NCBI RefSeq assembly: GCF_900636385.1
Contig: NZ_LR134269.1
Span: 1,798,001-1,862,000, forward strand
Length of the DNA: 64,000 nucleotides
Direction of reading: 5' to 3'
DNA from: Staphylococcus warneri
Lineage (GTDB): Bacteria > Bacillota > Bacilli > Staphylococcales > Staphylococcaceae
How positions within the stretch are numbered: the stretch's first letter is position 1; every line of letters starts with the position of its first letter. A program made the translations under genes and the position numbers. Below the pieces are notes generated by a model. The model saw nothing but the letters and a program-made list of their open reading frames with translations. It was not told where the DNA came from and ran no database searches. Shown in pieces: positions 38,512-50,676 of this stretch.

Positions 38512-41500
38512 TCATTCATGATCATCTATTTCTAACATGCCAAACTTAAAGAAGTATAGATAACCTTTAACTTTTGTTTGAAGAATCGTTTCTAATGTAT
38601 TGCGATAATATTTCATCTGAATTTGATATTTATCTTTCAATTGCTGTCCGATTTCCTCATCTGTTAGCCCTTTTCGTCGATTGAATGCATCTGTCTTATA
38701 GTCTACAAAGTAATATTGACCTTCACTCACGTAAATCAAGTCAATCATACCTTGAATAATCGATACACCCTCATCTTCCAACTCTATCTGATCAACTTTC
38801 GATTGATTCACTACAAATGGTAACTCTCGGTAAACTTGATCTGCATTGGCAATATTCATGTATAAATCACTCTGAATGAATGACATAATTTCTTTAAATC
38901 TAATATCCTCTTTAGCGTCAGATTCAATAATATTAGTTTCTATTAGACGATCGATATATTCATCTAACTCTGTTTCAGTCAATCTACTCATTTTAAACGG
39001 CAAATGCTGCATTACTGTGTGCATTAATGTCCCCACTTCATTAGCCTTACGTTTACCTTGTTGACTTAAAAACTTTGGTCTTTCGTATGTTGACACACCA
39101 ATACGGTATTGACGCACTCGATCATAATTTGTACCACTTTCCTCTGTTTCCAATTGACGCTTCAATTCAGATACAGATTGTTTAGATGGTTTTTCAATAT
39201 CCTTTTGGTATGGATATTCAAATATTAGTTTTTCCTTAATTTTAGCTTTGATGTCATCATTACCGCTTTGATCATTTTCAATATCTTCTACAGTTCTTAG
39301 TTCACTTTCTGATACTAGAGTCTCTGTTGATATATCTTCGAAGTTGTCTACATATAGATTCACTCTTGGTTTAACATTGCTATCTAATTGTTCTATGTTT
39401 GATTCAAATTTTTGATCATTTGTAATACTTGAAGATTGATATTTAGCTAAAATACTATAAATCATAGTAAATGGCGTTGGTGCAGTTAAACGTTCGTTAA
39501 CTGCAAGATGGTTTCCCGAAATTGGCAATCTTTCTAATTTACCTAATTCTTTTTCATCTTTCACCCTACCTATCAGAATCAATTGCTCTTTGGCACGAGT
39601 TAATGCAACATAAATTAAACGCATTTCCTCAGAGATCATTTCCTTCTCATTAATTGCCTTATAAGCCACTGAAGATAATGAAGGATACGCGATATCTTCA
39701 TTAACATCGAAATAATCCATACCTAAACCATATTTTTGATTCAATACAACTTGTCTACTCAGATCATTTTTATTAAATCTTTTAGATAGTCCTGAATAAA
39801 TGACAAATGGAAATTCCAAGCCCTTACTACTATGAATGGTCATCATTCTAACCACATTATCATTTGGACCAACAATATTTTCTTCACCGAAATCCTTACC
39901 TCTATCAATCAACTCGTCAATAAATCTAATGAATTGATATAAACCTCGGAAACTTGAATTCTCAAATTCAATCGCTTTATTAAATAAACCATAAAGATTT
40001 GCTCGACGACCTCTACCACCGATAAGACCACTAAAATATTGAATCACATAATGGTCATTATAGAATTTATCAATTAATTGATAAACAGGATAGCGCTGAC
40101 TATAGTCTTGATAATGTTGAATATCAGCTAAAAATCGTTTTAACTTAGTTACTAATTTTTTATTAGCCATATCATTTTTTATATATTGTTGAATCGATTG
40201 ATAAAAATAATCATCATTCGGACTAAATACGCGAATATTAGCTAATTCATCTTCTGTAAATTGATAAATCACTGAACGCATTAACCCGACTAAATAAATA
40301 TCTTGTAATGGATTATCAACTGTACGAAGAAACGATAATATTAAACGTACTTCTGTTTGTTCAAAATATCCTTCCCTACTATTGACATGGAATGGGATAT
40401 CATTATCTTTAAATGCTTGCTGTAAATTACGTGCTTGGCCATAACTTCGTTCTAGAATAACGATATCTTTATACGTTGCTGGTCGATACGTATTTGTTTT
40501 CATATCATAGACTTTTCGATGTTCTAAAATATCTTTTACTTGTTCAACGATATAATTAGCTTCTTGCTCAGTACCCGTTAATTTACTATTTTCCGAGCTA
40601 GCTTCAACTAATGTACGTAATTCTACATTATGATTAACTTCATCAAAAGGTGCACCATAATATAATTGAGCTGCGTCATCATAAGTGATTTCTCCTACCG
40701 CTTCATCCATCATATGCTTAAATAAATAATTAGTAGTAGATAACACTTCTTTACGAGAACGGAAATTCTGTGATAAATCAATACGCATTCCTGCCTCATA
40801 TCCATCAACATTAAATCGATTATATTTTTCAATAAATAAGCTAGGATCTGCTTGTCTAAATTTATAAATGGATTGTTTTACATCACCAACCATAAATAAA
40901 TTACCATTCGATTCATCACCCGTTTTAATACAAGATAAAATTTTCTCTTGTACTCGGTTTGTGTCTTGGTACTCATCTACTAATATTTCAGAAAAATGTT
41001 GACGATACATTTCAGCAATGGCAGACGGTGTGCCATCTTCATTGGTTAAAATTTGAAGTGCAAAATGTTCGTAATCAGCAAAATCTAATACATTTCGACT
41101 TCTCTTATGCTTACTAAAATCATGGATAACATCTTTCACAATTTCTGAAAGATAGTTCACACGTGGCGCAAGTAATTGCATATCACGTTTTAATTCTTCT
41201 GGAGTTCTTGAAAAATAATCATTTTTCACTTTATTAATCATGTCTTTATATTTATCATATGAGGCTTTCGCGTCTTCTAAAGCGTCGAGCATCATCGCAT
41301 TTTCTTCTTTAATTTTAGCGCTAATACTAGGAAATCGACTTACAAATTGGTGATTAACAAGTACATCCACCTGTAGTTGATCATTATTATATAAATCACG
41401 CATAAATCGACGTTCTTTTTCAATAACTTCTAATTGTTTCTCAACACCTTCCATCATTGAAAATAATTCATAACTTTTTTCAAGCGATTCATAACCAGCA

Positions 41501-42174
41501 TTAATAAAGATCATTGCTAAATCGTTTAATAATTTTAATAAATCATCTTGTTGTGTTTCATCGTGGTATGGTGCAGATAGTTGATTTAACCATTCGAATG
41601 GATCAGGGTTAGCAATACTAAAGAAATATAACTGTTTAATCATATTTCTAAATTGTGTATCACTACGATCATTTGATAATTGCTCTGTTAAATCAATAAA
41701 ATCAGGATTTAACTTATCATAATGTTGTTCTAATACTTCATCAATCGTTTGTTCTAAAAGTAGAATATTCTCCGCTTCACTACTCGTTCTAAAATTCGGA
41801 TCGATATCCAATACATCATAATGTTGTTGAATTAATTTTAAACAAAAACTATGCAAAGTGGATATCTGTGCTTGATGTATTTTGATACGTTGATTTTTTA
41901 AATGTTCGTTATTTGGATCTTCTATGGAAGCCTGTTGTATACGTTGATTCACACGATGTTTCATCTCTCTAGCACTTAAATTCGTAAATGTTACAACTAA
42001 TAAGCGGTCAACATCAATTTCATCCCTTAAAATTCGTTGAATAATTCTTTCTACAAGGACAGCCGTTTTCCCGGATCCTGCAGCAGCCGCTACTAAAGTA
42101 TCTTGACCTTTCGCATAAATACTACGCCATTGTGCATCTGTCCAAATAACATCTTTAGGTTTTGTAGGTATCAT
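38512..42174 (-). CDS. addA: ATP-dependent helicase/nuclease subunit A (AddA)
   Basis: 1220 residues. A UvrD-type superfamily 1 helicase with Walker [13 protein letters not shown] near residue 33, [10 protein letters not shown] near 408 (Walker B), and a C-terminal RecB-type nuclease with GMIDLIYV and VDYKTDAF near 1165-1185. With AddB it resects double-strand breaks to a Chi site (GAAGCGG in S. aureus) and loads RecA. Its ATG overlaps the addB stop by 4 bases, so synthesis of the two subunits is coupled. Confidence 0.96.
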   Translation of the reverse strand: MIPTKPKDVIWTDAQWRSIYAKGQDTLVAAAAGSGKTAVLVERIIQRILRDEIDVDRLLVVTFTNLSAREMKHRVNQRIQQASIEDPNNEHLKNQRIKIHQAQISTLHSFCLKLIQQHYDVLDIDPNFRTSSEAENILLLEQTIDEVLEQHYDKLNPDFIDLTEQLSNDRSDTQFRNMIKQLYFFSIANPDPFEWLNQLSAPYHDETQQDDLLKLLNDLAMIFINAGYESLEKSYELFSMMEGVEKQLEVIEKERRFMRDLYNNDQLQVDVLVNHQFVSRFPSISAKIKEENAMMLDALEDAKASYDKYKDMINKVKNDYFSRTPEELKRDMQLLAPRVNYLSEIVKDVIHDFSKHKRSRNVLDFADYEHFALQILTNEDGTPSAIAEMYRQHFSEILVDEYQDTNRVQEKILSCIKTGDESNGNLFMVGDVKQSIYKFRQADPSLFIEKYNRFNVDGYEAGMRIDLSQNFRSRKEVLSTTNYLFKHMMDEAVGEITYDDAAQLYYGAPFDEVNHNVELRTLVEASSENSKLTGTEQEANYIVEQVKDILEHRKVYDMKTNTYRPATYKDIVILERSYGQARNLQQAFKDNDIPFHVNSREGYFEQTEVRLILSFLRTVDNPLQDIYLVGLMRSVIYQFTEDELANIRVFSPNDDYFYQSIQQYIKNDMANKKLVTKLKRFLADIQHYQDYSQRYPVYQLIDKFYNDHYVIQYFSGLIGGRGRRANLYGLFNKAIEFENSSFRGLYQFIRFIDELIDRGKDFGEENIVGPNDNVVRMMTIHSSKGLEFPFVIYSGLSKRFNKNDLSRQVVLNQKYGLGMDYFDVNEDIAYPSLSSVAYKAINEKEMISEEMRLIYVALTRAKEQLILIGRVKDEKELGKLERLPISGNHLAVNERLTAPTPFTMIYSILAKYQSSSITNDQKFESNIEQLDSNVKPRVNLYVDNFEDISTETLVSESELRTVEDIENDQSGNDDIKAKIKEKLIFEYPYQKDIEKPSKQSVSELKRQLETEESGTNYDRVRQYRIGVSTYERPKFLSQQGKRKANEVGTLMHTVMQHLPFKMSRLTETELDEYIDRLIETNIIESDAKEDIRFKEIMSFIQSDLYMNIANADQVYRELPFVVNQSKVDQIELEDEGVSIIQGMIDLIYVSEGQYYFVDYKTDAFNRRKGLTDEEIGQQLKDKYQIQMKYYRNTLETILQTKVKGYLYFFKFGMLEIDDHE

Positions 42175-45100
42175 TCATTTTCACCTCCATTTTCTTCCAT
42201 TTGTTGTATTGCTTCTATTGGATTAATCGATTCATCAACTGTGCGATATCGTTTACTATCAATCATACCATCCACATGACATACTGATTGATAACTACAA
42301 AATTGGCACGGCAATGTTTGTTTATATTTAAGTGGTGATACTTCTGTGTGACCATCCATAATATGTGTTGCTGTATCAATAAAGTTATTTTTATTATGTT
42401 CTATAAATTTATAAATTGTTTTTTCATCAGCAACTTGACTACCAGATTTACTAATAGCACCTTTAGCCGTTAACCCTACTGGCACAATATCAGATTTGAA
42501 TTTAGGTTCTAAACGGATATCTAATGCATCTAAAACATCTTCGTCACTATTAACTAATCCACTCATTTTAAATGATTTAATATAATCTTTTTCTATTTTC
42601 TCTTGATCAATTTCCGACCAGTTTTTCAATTTTAATCTTGGCTCATGAACATGGAAATATAGTAATCCTCCTGGCTTAACTATATCTGTTAATCCTAATC
42701 TATCTTGATTTTGTAGCACAATGTCCATATACGTCATCATCTGCATTTGTAAGCCATAATACACTTTGGTTAAATCAAGTGTGGCACTGCTTTCTGACGA
42801 TTTATAATCGATAATATTAACATAGCTTTGATTATCTTTAGTATACGTATCAATACGATCAATTTGACCTCTGATATTAATGGGTACACCTTGTTTAGTT
42901 GTTAATGATTGTGCAATTAACTCATCATCAGATTTAGGCTTTTTACGGAAACCTGTTTCAAATTGTTGTGGTTTGAATTTTGTATAATCGCCTTGATATT
43001 TTAGTGCATTAAGTGTCGTCTCTACAATGGCACCTATTCTTCGTGATAAATATCGATAATAAGCAGACGAATTTAGTAAATTAAATTGTACTTTAGGTAG
43101 AATAGTTTCTAATGCTTCAGTAGTTAATGCCTTGATTTTCTTTTGATCTAAATGTTTAAAATCGCCATTGATACGATCCGAAATGTATTTCAATACAGAA
43201 TGGAAGATATCACCTAAATCAAAATTCTGTAGTTCATATTTTGTGCGTTCATTTAATCGTAAGCCATGTGAAGCGTAGTGTTTAAATGGACACTGTTGAT
43301 ACCCTTCAAATCTCGATACACTTGCATTGATGGTTTTACCATATAAATCTTGCGCCAGTGTTTCATTAAGTTGTGTAGTTTCATTATCGTAAGTTAATGA
43401 AGTCATTAAATAATCTAGGTCTTTATTTAAACGCTCGTCATCTCGCATAACTTGGTACGCATCTATCCATGTCTCTGCTACAATTTCTTCGTCTAACCAC
43501 GCTCTCAGCGCTTCAAACAAATTAATTTTAGTTTGATGCACATTTTCAATTAAAGACATTGGGTACGCTTGATGCATCTGATGGATATTAACTGCATCCA
43601 AGTCTTGATAAATATCTTTAATTTGAGCGAGAAATGGACTCATTTCTTTTTCATCACCTGATGCCCCCATTAAACTATATGAAAATGTCACTTTAGAAGT
43701 TGCTCTAGTCATAGCGATATAACATACAAATGCTTCATCCATTTGTAAAATATCTGCCGTAGGACTTAATTCGATTTGAGCATTTTCTTCAAATATTTTC
43801 TTTTCATCGTCACTAATTAAACTAGAAGAAGAAATGGGTTGTGGCATTGAACCATCATTCATACCTACAAGATAGATATGCTTTTTATTATCTACTTTTG
43901 CTAAATCCATGGTACCAATACTTACTTGATCTAGTGTTTGTGGAATCATAACAAATTCTAATTGTTCTAATCCTATATCAAACACTTCTAAGAAACGAGA
44001 TAATGACATATTTTCATTTTCAAAGACTGTCACCAAGTCATCTAAAATCTGTATTAATCCGTTCCAAATTTGATCAATTTCTTCAGCTTGTTCATGATAA
44101 CCATCATTATCTAGCATATCTCTCTCAGTCATCAAATGATTCGGTAATTCAAAATATTCCATACTCTCATAAAATGCCGTCGCAAAATCTCGTACTGTTT
44201 TTCCTTCATTCATGGCTTGTTCAAAATGTAAAATTTTATCGATGACATCTGTTTTTAATTTGACTACTTGTTCAAATGTGTCTCTTTCTTCTTGAGTCAG
44301 TTGATGTTCTTTGCGCCCCATTTTTCTAAAGTTTTCTATGTTAAATAACTCATCATCTAACCATCTTTTTCCATATATTCCGCGTTCTATCGCAAAGTTT
44401 TCCAATAAATCTATAAGATGGGTACTATTTTTAAATTGATCTGTGAGTACATTGGTTTTCAATAAACGCATCATGGCATTGATATGCCAATTAGATTGGA
44501 TGACTTCGATTAATGAACGAATCATTTCCATAATAGGATGATGTGTCATTGAACGCTTTGTATCGATGTTAAATGGAATTTGATATAACGGTAAAATTGA
44601 TTCAAATAAATCCGCATAAGATGCATCTCTATAAAGGATTGCAATATCTTGAAAACGTAATTGATTATCACGTGTGTCTTTAAGTATTTGACGTGCTATT
44701 TCATTTATTTCTTCTCTCATACTTGATGATTCAAAAATATCTATAAATCCTTCTGATTTTTGAGGTATGATTTGTAATGCATCGAATTGTGACTCTAATG
44801 ATTTTAAGTCATTATTTTCAAATCGATAAATATCTGTAAAGAAGTTTTTATTTAATTGGATATGCAAGTCTTGTGCTATATCTTCGAGATGCGTGAGTAC
44901 TTCTGAGGGCTTTCTAAATAAACTAAAAGCATCTTTATTCCCGTCAGTAGTGAGTAATACCGTTACTTTTTTAGCATTCTTTACTAATGCTTGTATCATT
45001 TCATATTCTAAAGTTGAAAAGTTGTGGAAGCCATCTATGTATATTTCTGATCGTTTCAACCACTCAGATTGATCCATTTGTGTAATAAATTGACGCAATG

Positions 45101-45641
45101 AATCCTCTACTGTAATAAATTGTCCATGCATTCTCGATTCAAATTGCTTATATATTAAAGATATATCTTCTAATTTATGCTTTGTTCTCGTTTGAACATG
45201 ATGCGTATTTAAAAATTCATCAATTTGCTCTGGCAAAACAGAATACTTTTTAAAATCTTGAATTTGTTCTGCTAACTTTTCACTAAATCCAAAATATTTA
45301 GCTTGCGAACGATATAATTTCATATCATCTTGAAATTGTTGTACTAGATGATAAATCATCATTTCTGTCGCAGCCTTAGATAAACGTTGTTCCTTGAAGC
45401 CCCCAACTTCTTGGAATACTCTATGACTTAATCTTTCAAAATGAAGTACTTCTGTTCTTAAACTACCATTCAGTGAATTGTCATTAACAAATGCTTGTTC
45501 AAATTGAAATGTACTTTGTGTTGGAGCGATTAAAATAATTGGATCCCCAAGTGGGTCACGTTTCATTTTATCTTTAATTTCATCAACCATTGCTGTGGAT
45601 TTACCAGTACCAGCTCTCCCAATATATGCATTTAATTCCAT
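42171..45641 (-). CDS. addB: ATP-dependent helicase/nuclease subunit B (AddB)
   Basis: 1156 residues from the ATG at 45641 ([16 protein letters not shown]), chosen because GAGGG is 5 bases upstream; an in-frame GTG four codons earlier sits inside the AGGAGTG ribosome site. Walker [10 protein letters not shown] is near residue 9. The C-terminal nuclease has GQIDRID and IIDYKSSES near 930-955, and four Cys (QQCPFKHY near 800 and [10 protein letters not shown] near 1120) form the Fe-S cluster that staples the nuclease domain. It recognises Chi and adds the second nuclease. It is the first gene of addBA. Confidence 0.96.
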   Translation of the reverse strand: MELNAYIGRAGTGKSTAMVDEIKDKMKRDPLGDPIILIAPTQSTFQFEQAFVNDNSLNGSLRTEVLHFERLSHRVFQEVGGFKEQRLSKAATEMMIYHLVQQFQDDMKLYRSQAKYFGFSEKLAEQIQDFKKYSVLPEQIDEFLNTHHVQTRTKHKLEDISLIYKQFESRMHGQFITVEDSLRQFITQMDQSEWLKRSEIYIDGFHNFSTLEYEMIQALVKNAKKVTVLLTTDGNKDAFSLFRKPSEVLTHLEDIAQDLHIQLNKNFFTDIYRFENNDLKSLESQFDALQIIPQKSEGFIDIFESSSMREEINEIARQILKDTRDNQLRFQDIAILYRDASYADLFESILPLYQIPFNIDTKRSMTHHPIMEMIRSLIEVIQSNWHINAMMRLLKTNVLTDQFKNSTHLIDLLENFAIERGIYGKRWLDDELFNIENFRKMGRKEHQLTQEERDTFEQVVKLKTDVIDKILHFEQAMNEGKTVRDFATAFYESMEYFELPNHLMTERDMLDNDGYHEQAEEIDQIWNGLIQILDDLVTVFENENMSLSRFLEVFDIGLEQLEFVMIPQTLDQVSIGTMDLAKVDNKKHIYLVGMNDGSMPQPISSSSLISDDEKKIFEENAQIELSPTADILQMDEAFVCYIAMTRATSKVTFSYSLMGASGDEKEMSPFLAQIKDIYQDLDAVNIHQMHQAYPMSLIENVHQTKINLFEALRAWLDEEIVAETWIDAYQVMRDDERLNKDLDYLMTSLTYDNETTQLNETLAQDLYGKTINASVSRFEGYQQCPFKHYASHGLRLNERTKYELQNFDLGDIFHSVLKYISDRINGDFKHLDQKKIKALTTEALETILPKVQFNLLNSSAYYRYLSRRIGAIVETTLNALKYQGDYTKFKPQQFETGFRKKPKSDDELIAQSLTTKQGVPINIRGQIDRIDTYTKDNQSYVNIIDYKSSESSATLDLTKVYYGLQMQMMTYMDIVLQNQDRLGLTDIVKPGGLLYFHVHEPRLKLKNWSEIDQEKIEKDYIKSFKMSGLVNSDEDVLDALDIRLEPKFKSDIVPVGLTAKGAISKSGSQVADEKTIYKFIEHNKNNFIDTATHIMDGHTEVSPLKYKQTLPCQFCSYQSVCHVDGMIDSKRYRTVDESINPIEAIQQMEENGGENE

Positions 45642-45678
45642 TATAACCCTCACTCCTTTGACAACATTTTAACACATA

Positions 45679-45712
45679 GAAACACTACATTTTTATAAAA
45701 TGTTAGTGTTTC
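45679..45712. repeat. Hairpin upstream of addB
   Basis: GAAACACTACATTTT and AAAATGTTAGTGTTTC form a 15-bp near-perfect inverted repeat with a 3-4 base loop, 38 bases upstream of the addB start. A short CTAGC..GCTAG palindrome follows at 45719-45732. Confidence 0.7.
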
Positions 45713-45765
45713 TTGCGCACTAGCTTTAGCTAGGGTGAACCTTTAATTTAAATTAATATTGAGAT

Positions 45766-45840
45766 TTCGTCGTAACCCCAACTTGCATTGCTTGTAGAAT
45801 TTCTTTTTGAAATTCTCTATGTTTGGGGCCCCACTCCCCT
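45766..45840. repeat. STAR-like intergenic repeat
   Basis: The element contains GGGGCCCC (45825-45832) preceded by TATGTTT, matching the core of the Staphylococcus aureus repeat (STAR). A nested hairpin is visible: outer arms CCCCAA (45776-45781) and TTGGGG (45823-45828), inner arms AGAATTTC (45796-45803) and GAAATTCT (45808-45815). The block is far more GC-rich than the surrounding intergenic sequence. It contains no gene. Confidence 0.7.
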
Positions 45841-45857
45841 GGCAAAGTAGCGTAAAA

Positions 45858-45898
45858 TGAAAAAAGCGGTAGACATCATTACAACATCTACCACTTTA
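45858..45898 (-). terminator. Terminator after spsB
   Basis: An imperfect inverted repeat (GTGGTAGATG/CATCTACC type, about 45865-45878 and 45884-45896) followed by six T on the minus strand. Confidence 0.75.
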
Positions 45899-45905
45899 AA
45901 TCGTA

Positions 45906-46490
45906 TTAATTTTTAGTATTATCTGGATTAAAGTTAAATTTAAATTCATTTAATGGCCAGAATCTAAATGATACTTTACCAACAATTTGATCCTTATCGA
46001 TTAAGCCGAATGAACGACTGTCTTTACTTACTTCACGATTGTCACCTAATACTAAGTACTTACCTTTAGGTATCACGTTAGATTTAGGATTTGCATTAGC
46101 TAAGTCTTTCACTTGGAAAGTACCAGTAATATATTCAATTTGCTTACGTTTCTCATTATAATTTAAATAAGGTTCATCTTGTTTCTTACCGTTAATGTAT
46201 AATTGGTCTTTTTTATATTGTACTTTATCACCAGGTACACCAATCACACGTTTTACGTAATCATCTTTCTTGTTAGCATGGAAAACGATGACGTTACCTT
46301 TTTTCACATCACCTATTTTATAGCCCATAATATTAACAACTACGCGTTCACCATCTTTTAATGTTGGATCCATTGAATCACCTTTAATTGTATACGGTTG
46401 ACCAACAAATTTTCCTATTAAAAATACTAATGCTAAAGCCACCGCTATGGCAATAACCCACTCCATAATTTCTTTTTTCAAATTAGACAC
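45906..46490 (-). CDS. spsB: Type I signal peptidase SpsB (active)
   Basis: 194 residues. An N-terminal membrane anchor (about 9-29) is followed by the catalytic domain. The nucleophile is S39 in GDSMDPTL and the general base is K80 in DYVKRVIGVPGD; the box GDNREVSKDSRSFG near 148 is also complete. It removes signal peptides from secreted proteins and is essential in S. aureus. It lies 9 bases after spsA and is the last gene of the tvp38-spsA-spsB operon. Confidence 0.96.
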   Translation of the reverse strand: MSNLKKEIMEWVIAIAVALALVFLIGKFVGQPYTIKGDSMDPTLKDGERVVVNIMGYKIGDVKKGNVIVFHANKKDDYVKRVIGVPGDKVQYKKDQLYINGKKQDEPYLNYNEKRKQIEYITGTFQVKDLANANPKSNVIPKGKYLVLGDNREVSKDSRSFGLIDKDQIVGKVSFRFWPLNEFKFNFNPDNTKN

Positions 46491-46499
46491 CTCTTATAT

Positions 46500-47021
46500 T
46501 CATTTAAAATCTGTCGTAAATGCTTCAAACGGATAATATTTAATACTTATATCTCCAATAATATTCTGTTTATCAATTAAACCATAGCGTCTTGAGTCTG
46601 ATTGATTATGATCATTATCATTTAACACAAAATAATGTTTAGGTGAAATGATATCGCCATCAGAATATTTCATATCTCTTAATGAAAAGTTGTTTAATTG
46701 TCTATTTTCCGCAAATTTATCTTTAATTTCTCTATCGTCACGATAAATTTTATTATTCCTTATTTCAATAGATTGACCTGGTTTACCTATAATCCTACCA
46801 AAATGAGTATGCCCATCATTTTTATACATGATAATATCACCAGTATCTAATAAATTAAATGTAACTTTAATTTTATTAACAATTAATCTATCACCTTTAA
46901 TTATTGTAGGTGACATATTGTCTTCGGAAACGACGGCTCCTCTAATAACGAATGTTTGAATGAACAGTACAATAATAATCGCAAATATTAAGGAAATCAA
47001 ATATTTAATAACAGTTTTCAC
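46500..47021 (-). CDS. spsA: Signal-peptidase-like protein SpsA, catalytically degenerate
   Basis: 173 residues with the signal-peptidase I fold and an N-terminal anchor (about 5-25), but both catalytic residues are replaced: N35 in SEDNMSPT stands where Ser is needed, and G75 in HFGRIIGKPG stands where Lys is needed. The remaining boxes (GDRLIVNK and DNDHNQSDSRRYG) are well kept, so the protein is under selection and not a decaying gene. SpsA of S. aureus is also an inactive homologue. It is 4 bases after the TVP38-like gene and 9 before spsB, so it could act with SpsB. Confidence 0.92.
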   Translation of the reverse strand: MKTVIKYLISLIFAIIIVLFIQTFVIRGAVVSEDNMSPTIIKGDRLIVNKIKVTFNLLDTGDIIMYKNDGHTHFGRIIGKPGQSIEIRNNKIYRDDREIKDKFAENRQLNNFSLRDMKYSDGDIISPKHYFVLNDNDHNQSDSRRYGLIDKQNIIGDISIKYYPFEAFTTDFK

Positions 47022-47025
47022 TTTT

Positions 47026-47601
47026 TCACTCCTTAGTAGAGCCCATAAAATACTTTTCTACCCTTTTACTAATAAACCAAAGTATGATGAAAAAAAGTAT
47101 AGTCACAATTGCTCTTATCGGATTAGTGAAAATAGTCGTTACTTCTCGTCCCATTATCCCTAATACAGTGATAGAAATCAATTTAGATAAAGTTAATACA
47201 ATAAAATAATACTTTGTTTTAATATGTGAAAGGCTTGCCACTACATTAATCAATGTATTTGGTGTAAATGGAAAGCATAATAATATAAATAATGGTATTA
47301 AACCTTGTCTATCAATAAAACTAATTAATCGTTGTACAGATCGTTTAGTTTTAAATTGCTTCATCTTTTTTGTGTTGACTAATCGTTTAAAAATTAAAAA
47401 CATAGTAAAAGTACCGGAAACGATACCTAGCCAACATATGATAATACCTACTATAGCACCATATGTATGCATAATTAATATGACATATAACGTTAGCGGT
47501 AATATTGGAATAATTGCACGAAAATAAATGAGCACAAAGCCTGGAATATATCCAAATTGCCGAAATAAATCAAACCATTCTTCTAACTGTTCAAACGACA
47601 A
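47026..47601 (-). CDS. TVP38/TMEM64 (DedA-superfamily) membrane protein
   Basis: 191 residues with about five hydrophobic segments. The re-entrant-loop motif [16 protein letters not shown] near residues 28-43 and [19 protein letters not shown] near 110-128 match the VTT domain. Relatives are lipid scramblases or phospholipid carriers; the role here is not established. It heads a tight operon with spsA and spsB (spacings of 4 and 9 bases), a conserved staphylococcal arrangement that ties it to the secretion machinery by position only. Confidence 0.8.
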   Translation of the reverse strand: MSFEQLEEWFDLFRQFGYIPGFVLIYFRAIIPILPLTLYVILIMHTYGAIVGIIICWLGIVSGTFTMFLIFKRLVNTKKMKQFKTKRSVQRLISFIDRQGLIPLFILLCFPFTPNTLINVVASLSHIKTKYYFIVLTLSKLISITVLGIMGREVTTIFTNPIRAIVTILFFIILWFISKRVEKYFMGSTKE

Positions 47602-47729
47602 AATCCCAAATCCTTTCTTCGGTAAACATTACTATATTTATTATAGTTGTAATTATAGCTTTTTGAAACAACTATCTTTTTAAATTCAATAAATACATCT
47701 TTAGGCGTAGATGATTCTCTATATCAATA

Positions 47730-47767
47730 TAAATACCGATGAAACACATTATGTTCCATCGGTATTA
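47730..47767 (-). terminator. Terminator after pgi
   Basis: An inverted repeat (ATACCGATGGAACAT on the minus strand, arms about 47732-47745 and 47753-47767), 55 bases after the pgi stop. Confidence 0.75.
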
Positions 47768-47821
47768 TTTCAATTATATTTAAATCATTTAAAATGATTA
47801 TTTTTCTTTGTAATTGATGAC

Positions 47822-49153
47822 TTATAATCTTGCTTCAAGATCTTTTTTCATATCTTCAAATCCTGGTTTACCAAGTAAAGCAAACATATTTTGTTTATAC
47901 GCTTCTACACCAGGTTGATTGAATGGATTTACACCTAATTGATAACCACTCATAGCACATGCAAGTTCGAAGAAGTACACGACATAGCCAAATGTTTCTT
48001 CATCTAATTGTGGAATGTTAACAACGATATTAGGTACGCCACCATCAGTATGTGCTAATAATGTACCTTCAAACGCTTTTGTATTAACTTCATCAATTGT
48101 TTTACCAGCAAGATAATTTAATCCATCTAAATCGTCACTATCTTCTTCAATAGTAAGATCATGTTTTGGATGATTCACTTTAACAACTGTTTCAAATAAG
48201 AAACGACGACCTTCTTGAACGTATTGTCCTAATGAATGTAAATCAGTAGTGTAGTTAGCACTTGAAGGATAAATACCTTTAAAGTCTTTACCTTCTGATT
48301 CACCAAATAATTGTTTCCACCATTCATTGAAATATTGCATTGACGGTTCATAGTTGATAAGCATTTCAGTTGTATAACCTTTGCTATATAGAAGGTTACG
48401 GATTGTTGCATATTGATAAGCAATATTTTCTTCTAATTTGTCAGAAGATAATTCTTTACGTGCTTTTGCTGCACCAATCATCATCGCTTCAATATTAATA
48501 CCTGCAGCTGCGATTGGTAATAAACCTACAGCAGTTAACACTGAATAACGGCCACCTACATCATCAGGGACTACAAATGTTTCATAACCTTCATTTGTAG
48601 CTAATTGTTTTAATGCACCTTTTTGTTTATCTGTTGTAGCAAAGATACGTTTTTTAGCTTCTTCTTTGCCATATTTATTCTCAACTAATTGTTTGAACAA
48701 ACGGAATGCAACTGCTGGTTCTGTAGTTGTACCAGATTTAGAAATGACGTTTACAGAGAAATCTTTGTCAGCTAAATAATCTACTAATTCTTTTGTATAG
48801 CTTGATGATAAATGATTACCTACAAAAACAATTTCAGGATAGTCATTATTTGTTCTAAATGAAGATGTTAGCATTTCAATAGCAGCACGTGCACCAAGGT
48901 ATGAGCCACCAATACCAATAACAACTAACACGTCAGAATTTGCTTTAATACGTTTAGAAGCTTCTACAATTCTTGAAAACTCTTCTTTATCATAATCAAC
49001 TGGAAGGTCTACCCAACCCAAGAAATCATTTCCTGCACCAGTTCCTTCATGTATCGTTTTGTGTAATGTCTTCACGATATCTTTTTGTTGTTCTAATTCA
49101 TGTTCTCCAAAAAATTCTAAAGTCTTACCATAATCTAATTGAATATGAGTCAT
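47822..49153 (-). CDS. pgi: Glucose-6-phosphate isomerase
   Basis: 443 residues, the short Gram-positive form. It interconverts glucose 6-phosphate and fructose 6-phosphate. Signatures are [13 protein letters not shown] near residue 78, [14 protein letters not shown] near 138 (phosphate-binding), [13 protein letters not shown] near 198 (active site) and a catalytic His in [10 protein letters not shown] near 366. It is monocistronic. AGGAGGC is 8-9 bases upstream of the ATG at 49153, and a clear promoter precedes it. Confidence 0.97.
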   Translation of the reverse strand: MTHIQLDYGKTLEFFGEHELEQQKDIVKTLHKTIHEGTGAGNDFLGWVDLPVDYDKEEFSRIVEASKRIKANSDVLVVIGIGGSYLGARAAIEMLTSSFRTNNDYPEIVFVGNHLSSSYTKELVDYLADKDFSVNVISKSGTTTEPAVAFRLFKQLVENKYGKEEAKKRIFATTDKQKGALKQLATNEGYETFVVPDDVGGRYSVLTAVGLLPIAAAGINIEAMMIGAAKARKELSSDKLEENIAYQYATIRNLLYSKGYTTEMLINYEPSMQYFNEWWKQLFGESEGKDFKGIYPSSANYTTDLHSLGQYVQEGRRFLFETVVKVNHPKHDLTIEEDSDDLDGLNYLAGKTIDEVNTKAFEGTLLAHTDGGVPNIVVNIPQLDEETFGYVVYFFELACAMSGYQLGVNPFNQPGVEAYKQNMFALLGKPGFEDMKKDLEARL

Positions 49154-49183
49154 CTAAAAAGCCTCCTATGTTTTACTACTTTA

Positions 49184-49212
49184 ATTCTACTAAGTTTGTA
49201 TATGCTATTCAA
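49184..49212 (-). promoter_or_regulatory. Promoter of pgi
   Basis: TTGAAT (49207-49212) and TAGAAT (49184-49189) on the minus strand, spaced by 17 bases. The rest of the 320-base gap up to argG is AT-rich and holds the argG control region. Confidence 0.65.
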
Positions 49213-49426
49213 TTCACAAGTCTCTATTTTATATTCAAAAAGTGAATTTTCAGTGTCATCTTCTTAAATCATTTAAACAACCTTCCTTCTTTATACAATT
49301 TTCTAAAAATTATTAATTAATTAAAATGCCTGCATACCAACTATTACATGTATTTCTATTCTAAAAAGTTTTACCTAAAATGTATATTTATGTAGTTTTA
49401 TGGTTTATTTTTCATCAAGAATTTGC

Positions 49427-49458
49427 TATGATGAATTTATATTAAAATTCTGAAAATA
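49427..49458 (+). promoter_or_regulatory. argG -10 region with CodY-like and ARG-box-like sites
   Basis: TATGAT (49427-49432) is a probable -10. TGAATTTATATTAAAATTCT (49432-49451) is a partial dyad resembling an ArgR/AhrC box. AAAATTCTGAAAATA (49444-49458) matches the CodY consensus at 12 of 15 positions with an intact TTCTGAAAAT core. Both would sit at the start point, allowing control by arginine or branched-chain amino acids. Confidence 0.4.
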
Positions 49459-49473
49459 ATTTGAGGTGTAAAT

Positions 49474-50676
49474 ATGAAAGAGAAAATCGTTTTAGCATAT
49501 TCCGGAGGATTAGATACAAGCGTTGCAGTACAATGGTTAATTGACAAAGGATACGACGTAGTCGCTTGTTGCTTAGATGTAGGAGAAGGTAAAGATTTAG
49601 ACCTTGTTCATGACAAAGCATTAAAAATGGGTGCTGTAGAATGTCACATCATTGATGCAACAAAAGAATTTAGTGATGATTATGTTAGCTATGCTATTAA
49701 AGGGAATTTAATGTATGAAAATGCATATCCATTAGTATCTGCATTATCTCGTCCCCTAATCTCTAAAAAGTTAGTTGAAATTGCTGAAAAAACAAATTCA
49801 GTAGGTATTGCTCACGGATGTACAGGTAAAGGTAATGACCAAGTACGTTTCGAAGTTGCTATTAAAGCACTTAATCCTAACTTAAAAGCATTTGCACCAG
49901 TAAGAGAATGGGCATGGAGTCGTGAAGAAGAAATTGATTATGCTATCAAACATAATATTCCAGTTTCTATTAACTATGATTCACCTTATTCCATCGATCA
50001 AAATTTATGGGGTAGAGCTAACGAATGCGGTATTTTAGAAGATCCATATGCTGCTCCCCCTGAAGATGCCTTCGATTTAACTAATGCACTAGAAGATACA
50101 CCTGATGAAGCTGATGAAATTATCCTTTCATTTAAAAATGGTGTACCTGTTCAAGTCGATGGTAAAGATTATAATTTAGATGACTTAATCCTTTATTTAA
50201 ATCAATTAGCTGGTAAACATGGTATTGGTAGAATTGACCATGTTGAAAACAGATTAGTAGGTATTAAATCAAGAGAAATCTATGAAACACCAGGTGCGGA
50301 AGTTATCTTAAAAGCACATAAAGCATTAGAAACAATTACCCTAACTAAAGACGTGGCACACTTCAAACCAGTCATTGAAAAGCAATTTTCTGAACAAGTG
50401 TACAATGGTCTATGGTTCTCTCCATTGACTGATAGTCTTAAACAATTTATTGACAGTACACAACAATATGTTGAAGGTGACGTGAGAGTTAAATTATTCA
50501 AAGGCAATGCGATTGTAAATGGAAGAAAATCACCATATACACTATATGATGAAAAACTTGCGACTTACACTAAAGAAGATGCCTTTAATCAAGAAGCTGC
50601 AGTAGGATTTATCGATATTTATGGTTTACCAACACAAGTCAATGCTATGTTACATGGAGGCTATAGTAATGAGTAA
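49474..50676 (+). CDS. argG: Argininosuccinate synthase
   Basis: 400 residues. The P-loop-like pyrophosphatase motif [15 protein letters not shown] lies at residues 8-22, with the [12 protein letters not shown] citrulline/aspartate site near 116. It joins citrulline and aspartate with ATP to form argininosuccinate. GAGGTG is 8 bases upstream of the ATG at 49474. It overlaps argH by 8 bases, so the two steps of arginine synthesis are translated together. Confidence 0.97.
   Translation: MKEKIVLAYSGGLDTSVAVQWLIDKGYDVVACCLDVGEGKDLDLVHDKALKMGAVECHIIDATKEFSDDYVSYAIKGNLMYENAYPLVSALSRPLISKKLVEIAEKTNSVGIAHGCTGKGNDQVRFEVAIKALNPNLKAFAPVREWAWSREEEIDYAIKHNIPVSINYDSPYSIDQNLWGRANECGILEDPYAAPPEDAFDLTNALEDTPDEADEIILSFKNGVPVQVDGKDYNLDDLILYLNQLAGKHGIGRIDHVENRLVGIKSREIYETPGAEVILKAHKALETITLTKDVAHFKPVIEKQFSEQVYNGLWFSPLTDSLKQFIDSTQQYVEGDVRVKLFKGNAIVNGRKSPYTLYDEKLATYTKEDAFNQEAAVGFIDIYGLPTQVNAMLHGGYSNE

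Noticed and set aside
46500..47021. spsA as a pseudogene
   Set aside because: The frame is intact with good translation spacing and all non-catalytic boxes are kept; loss of the catalytic pair is a known property of SpsA.
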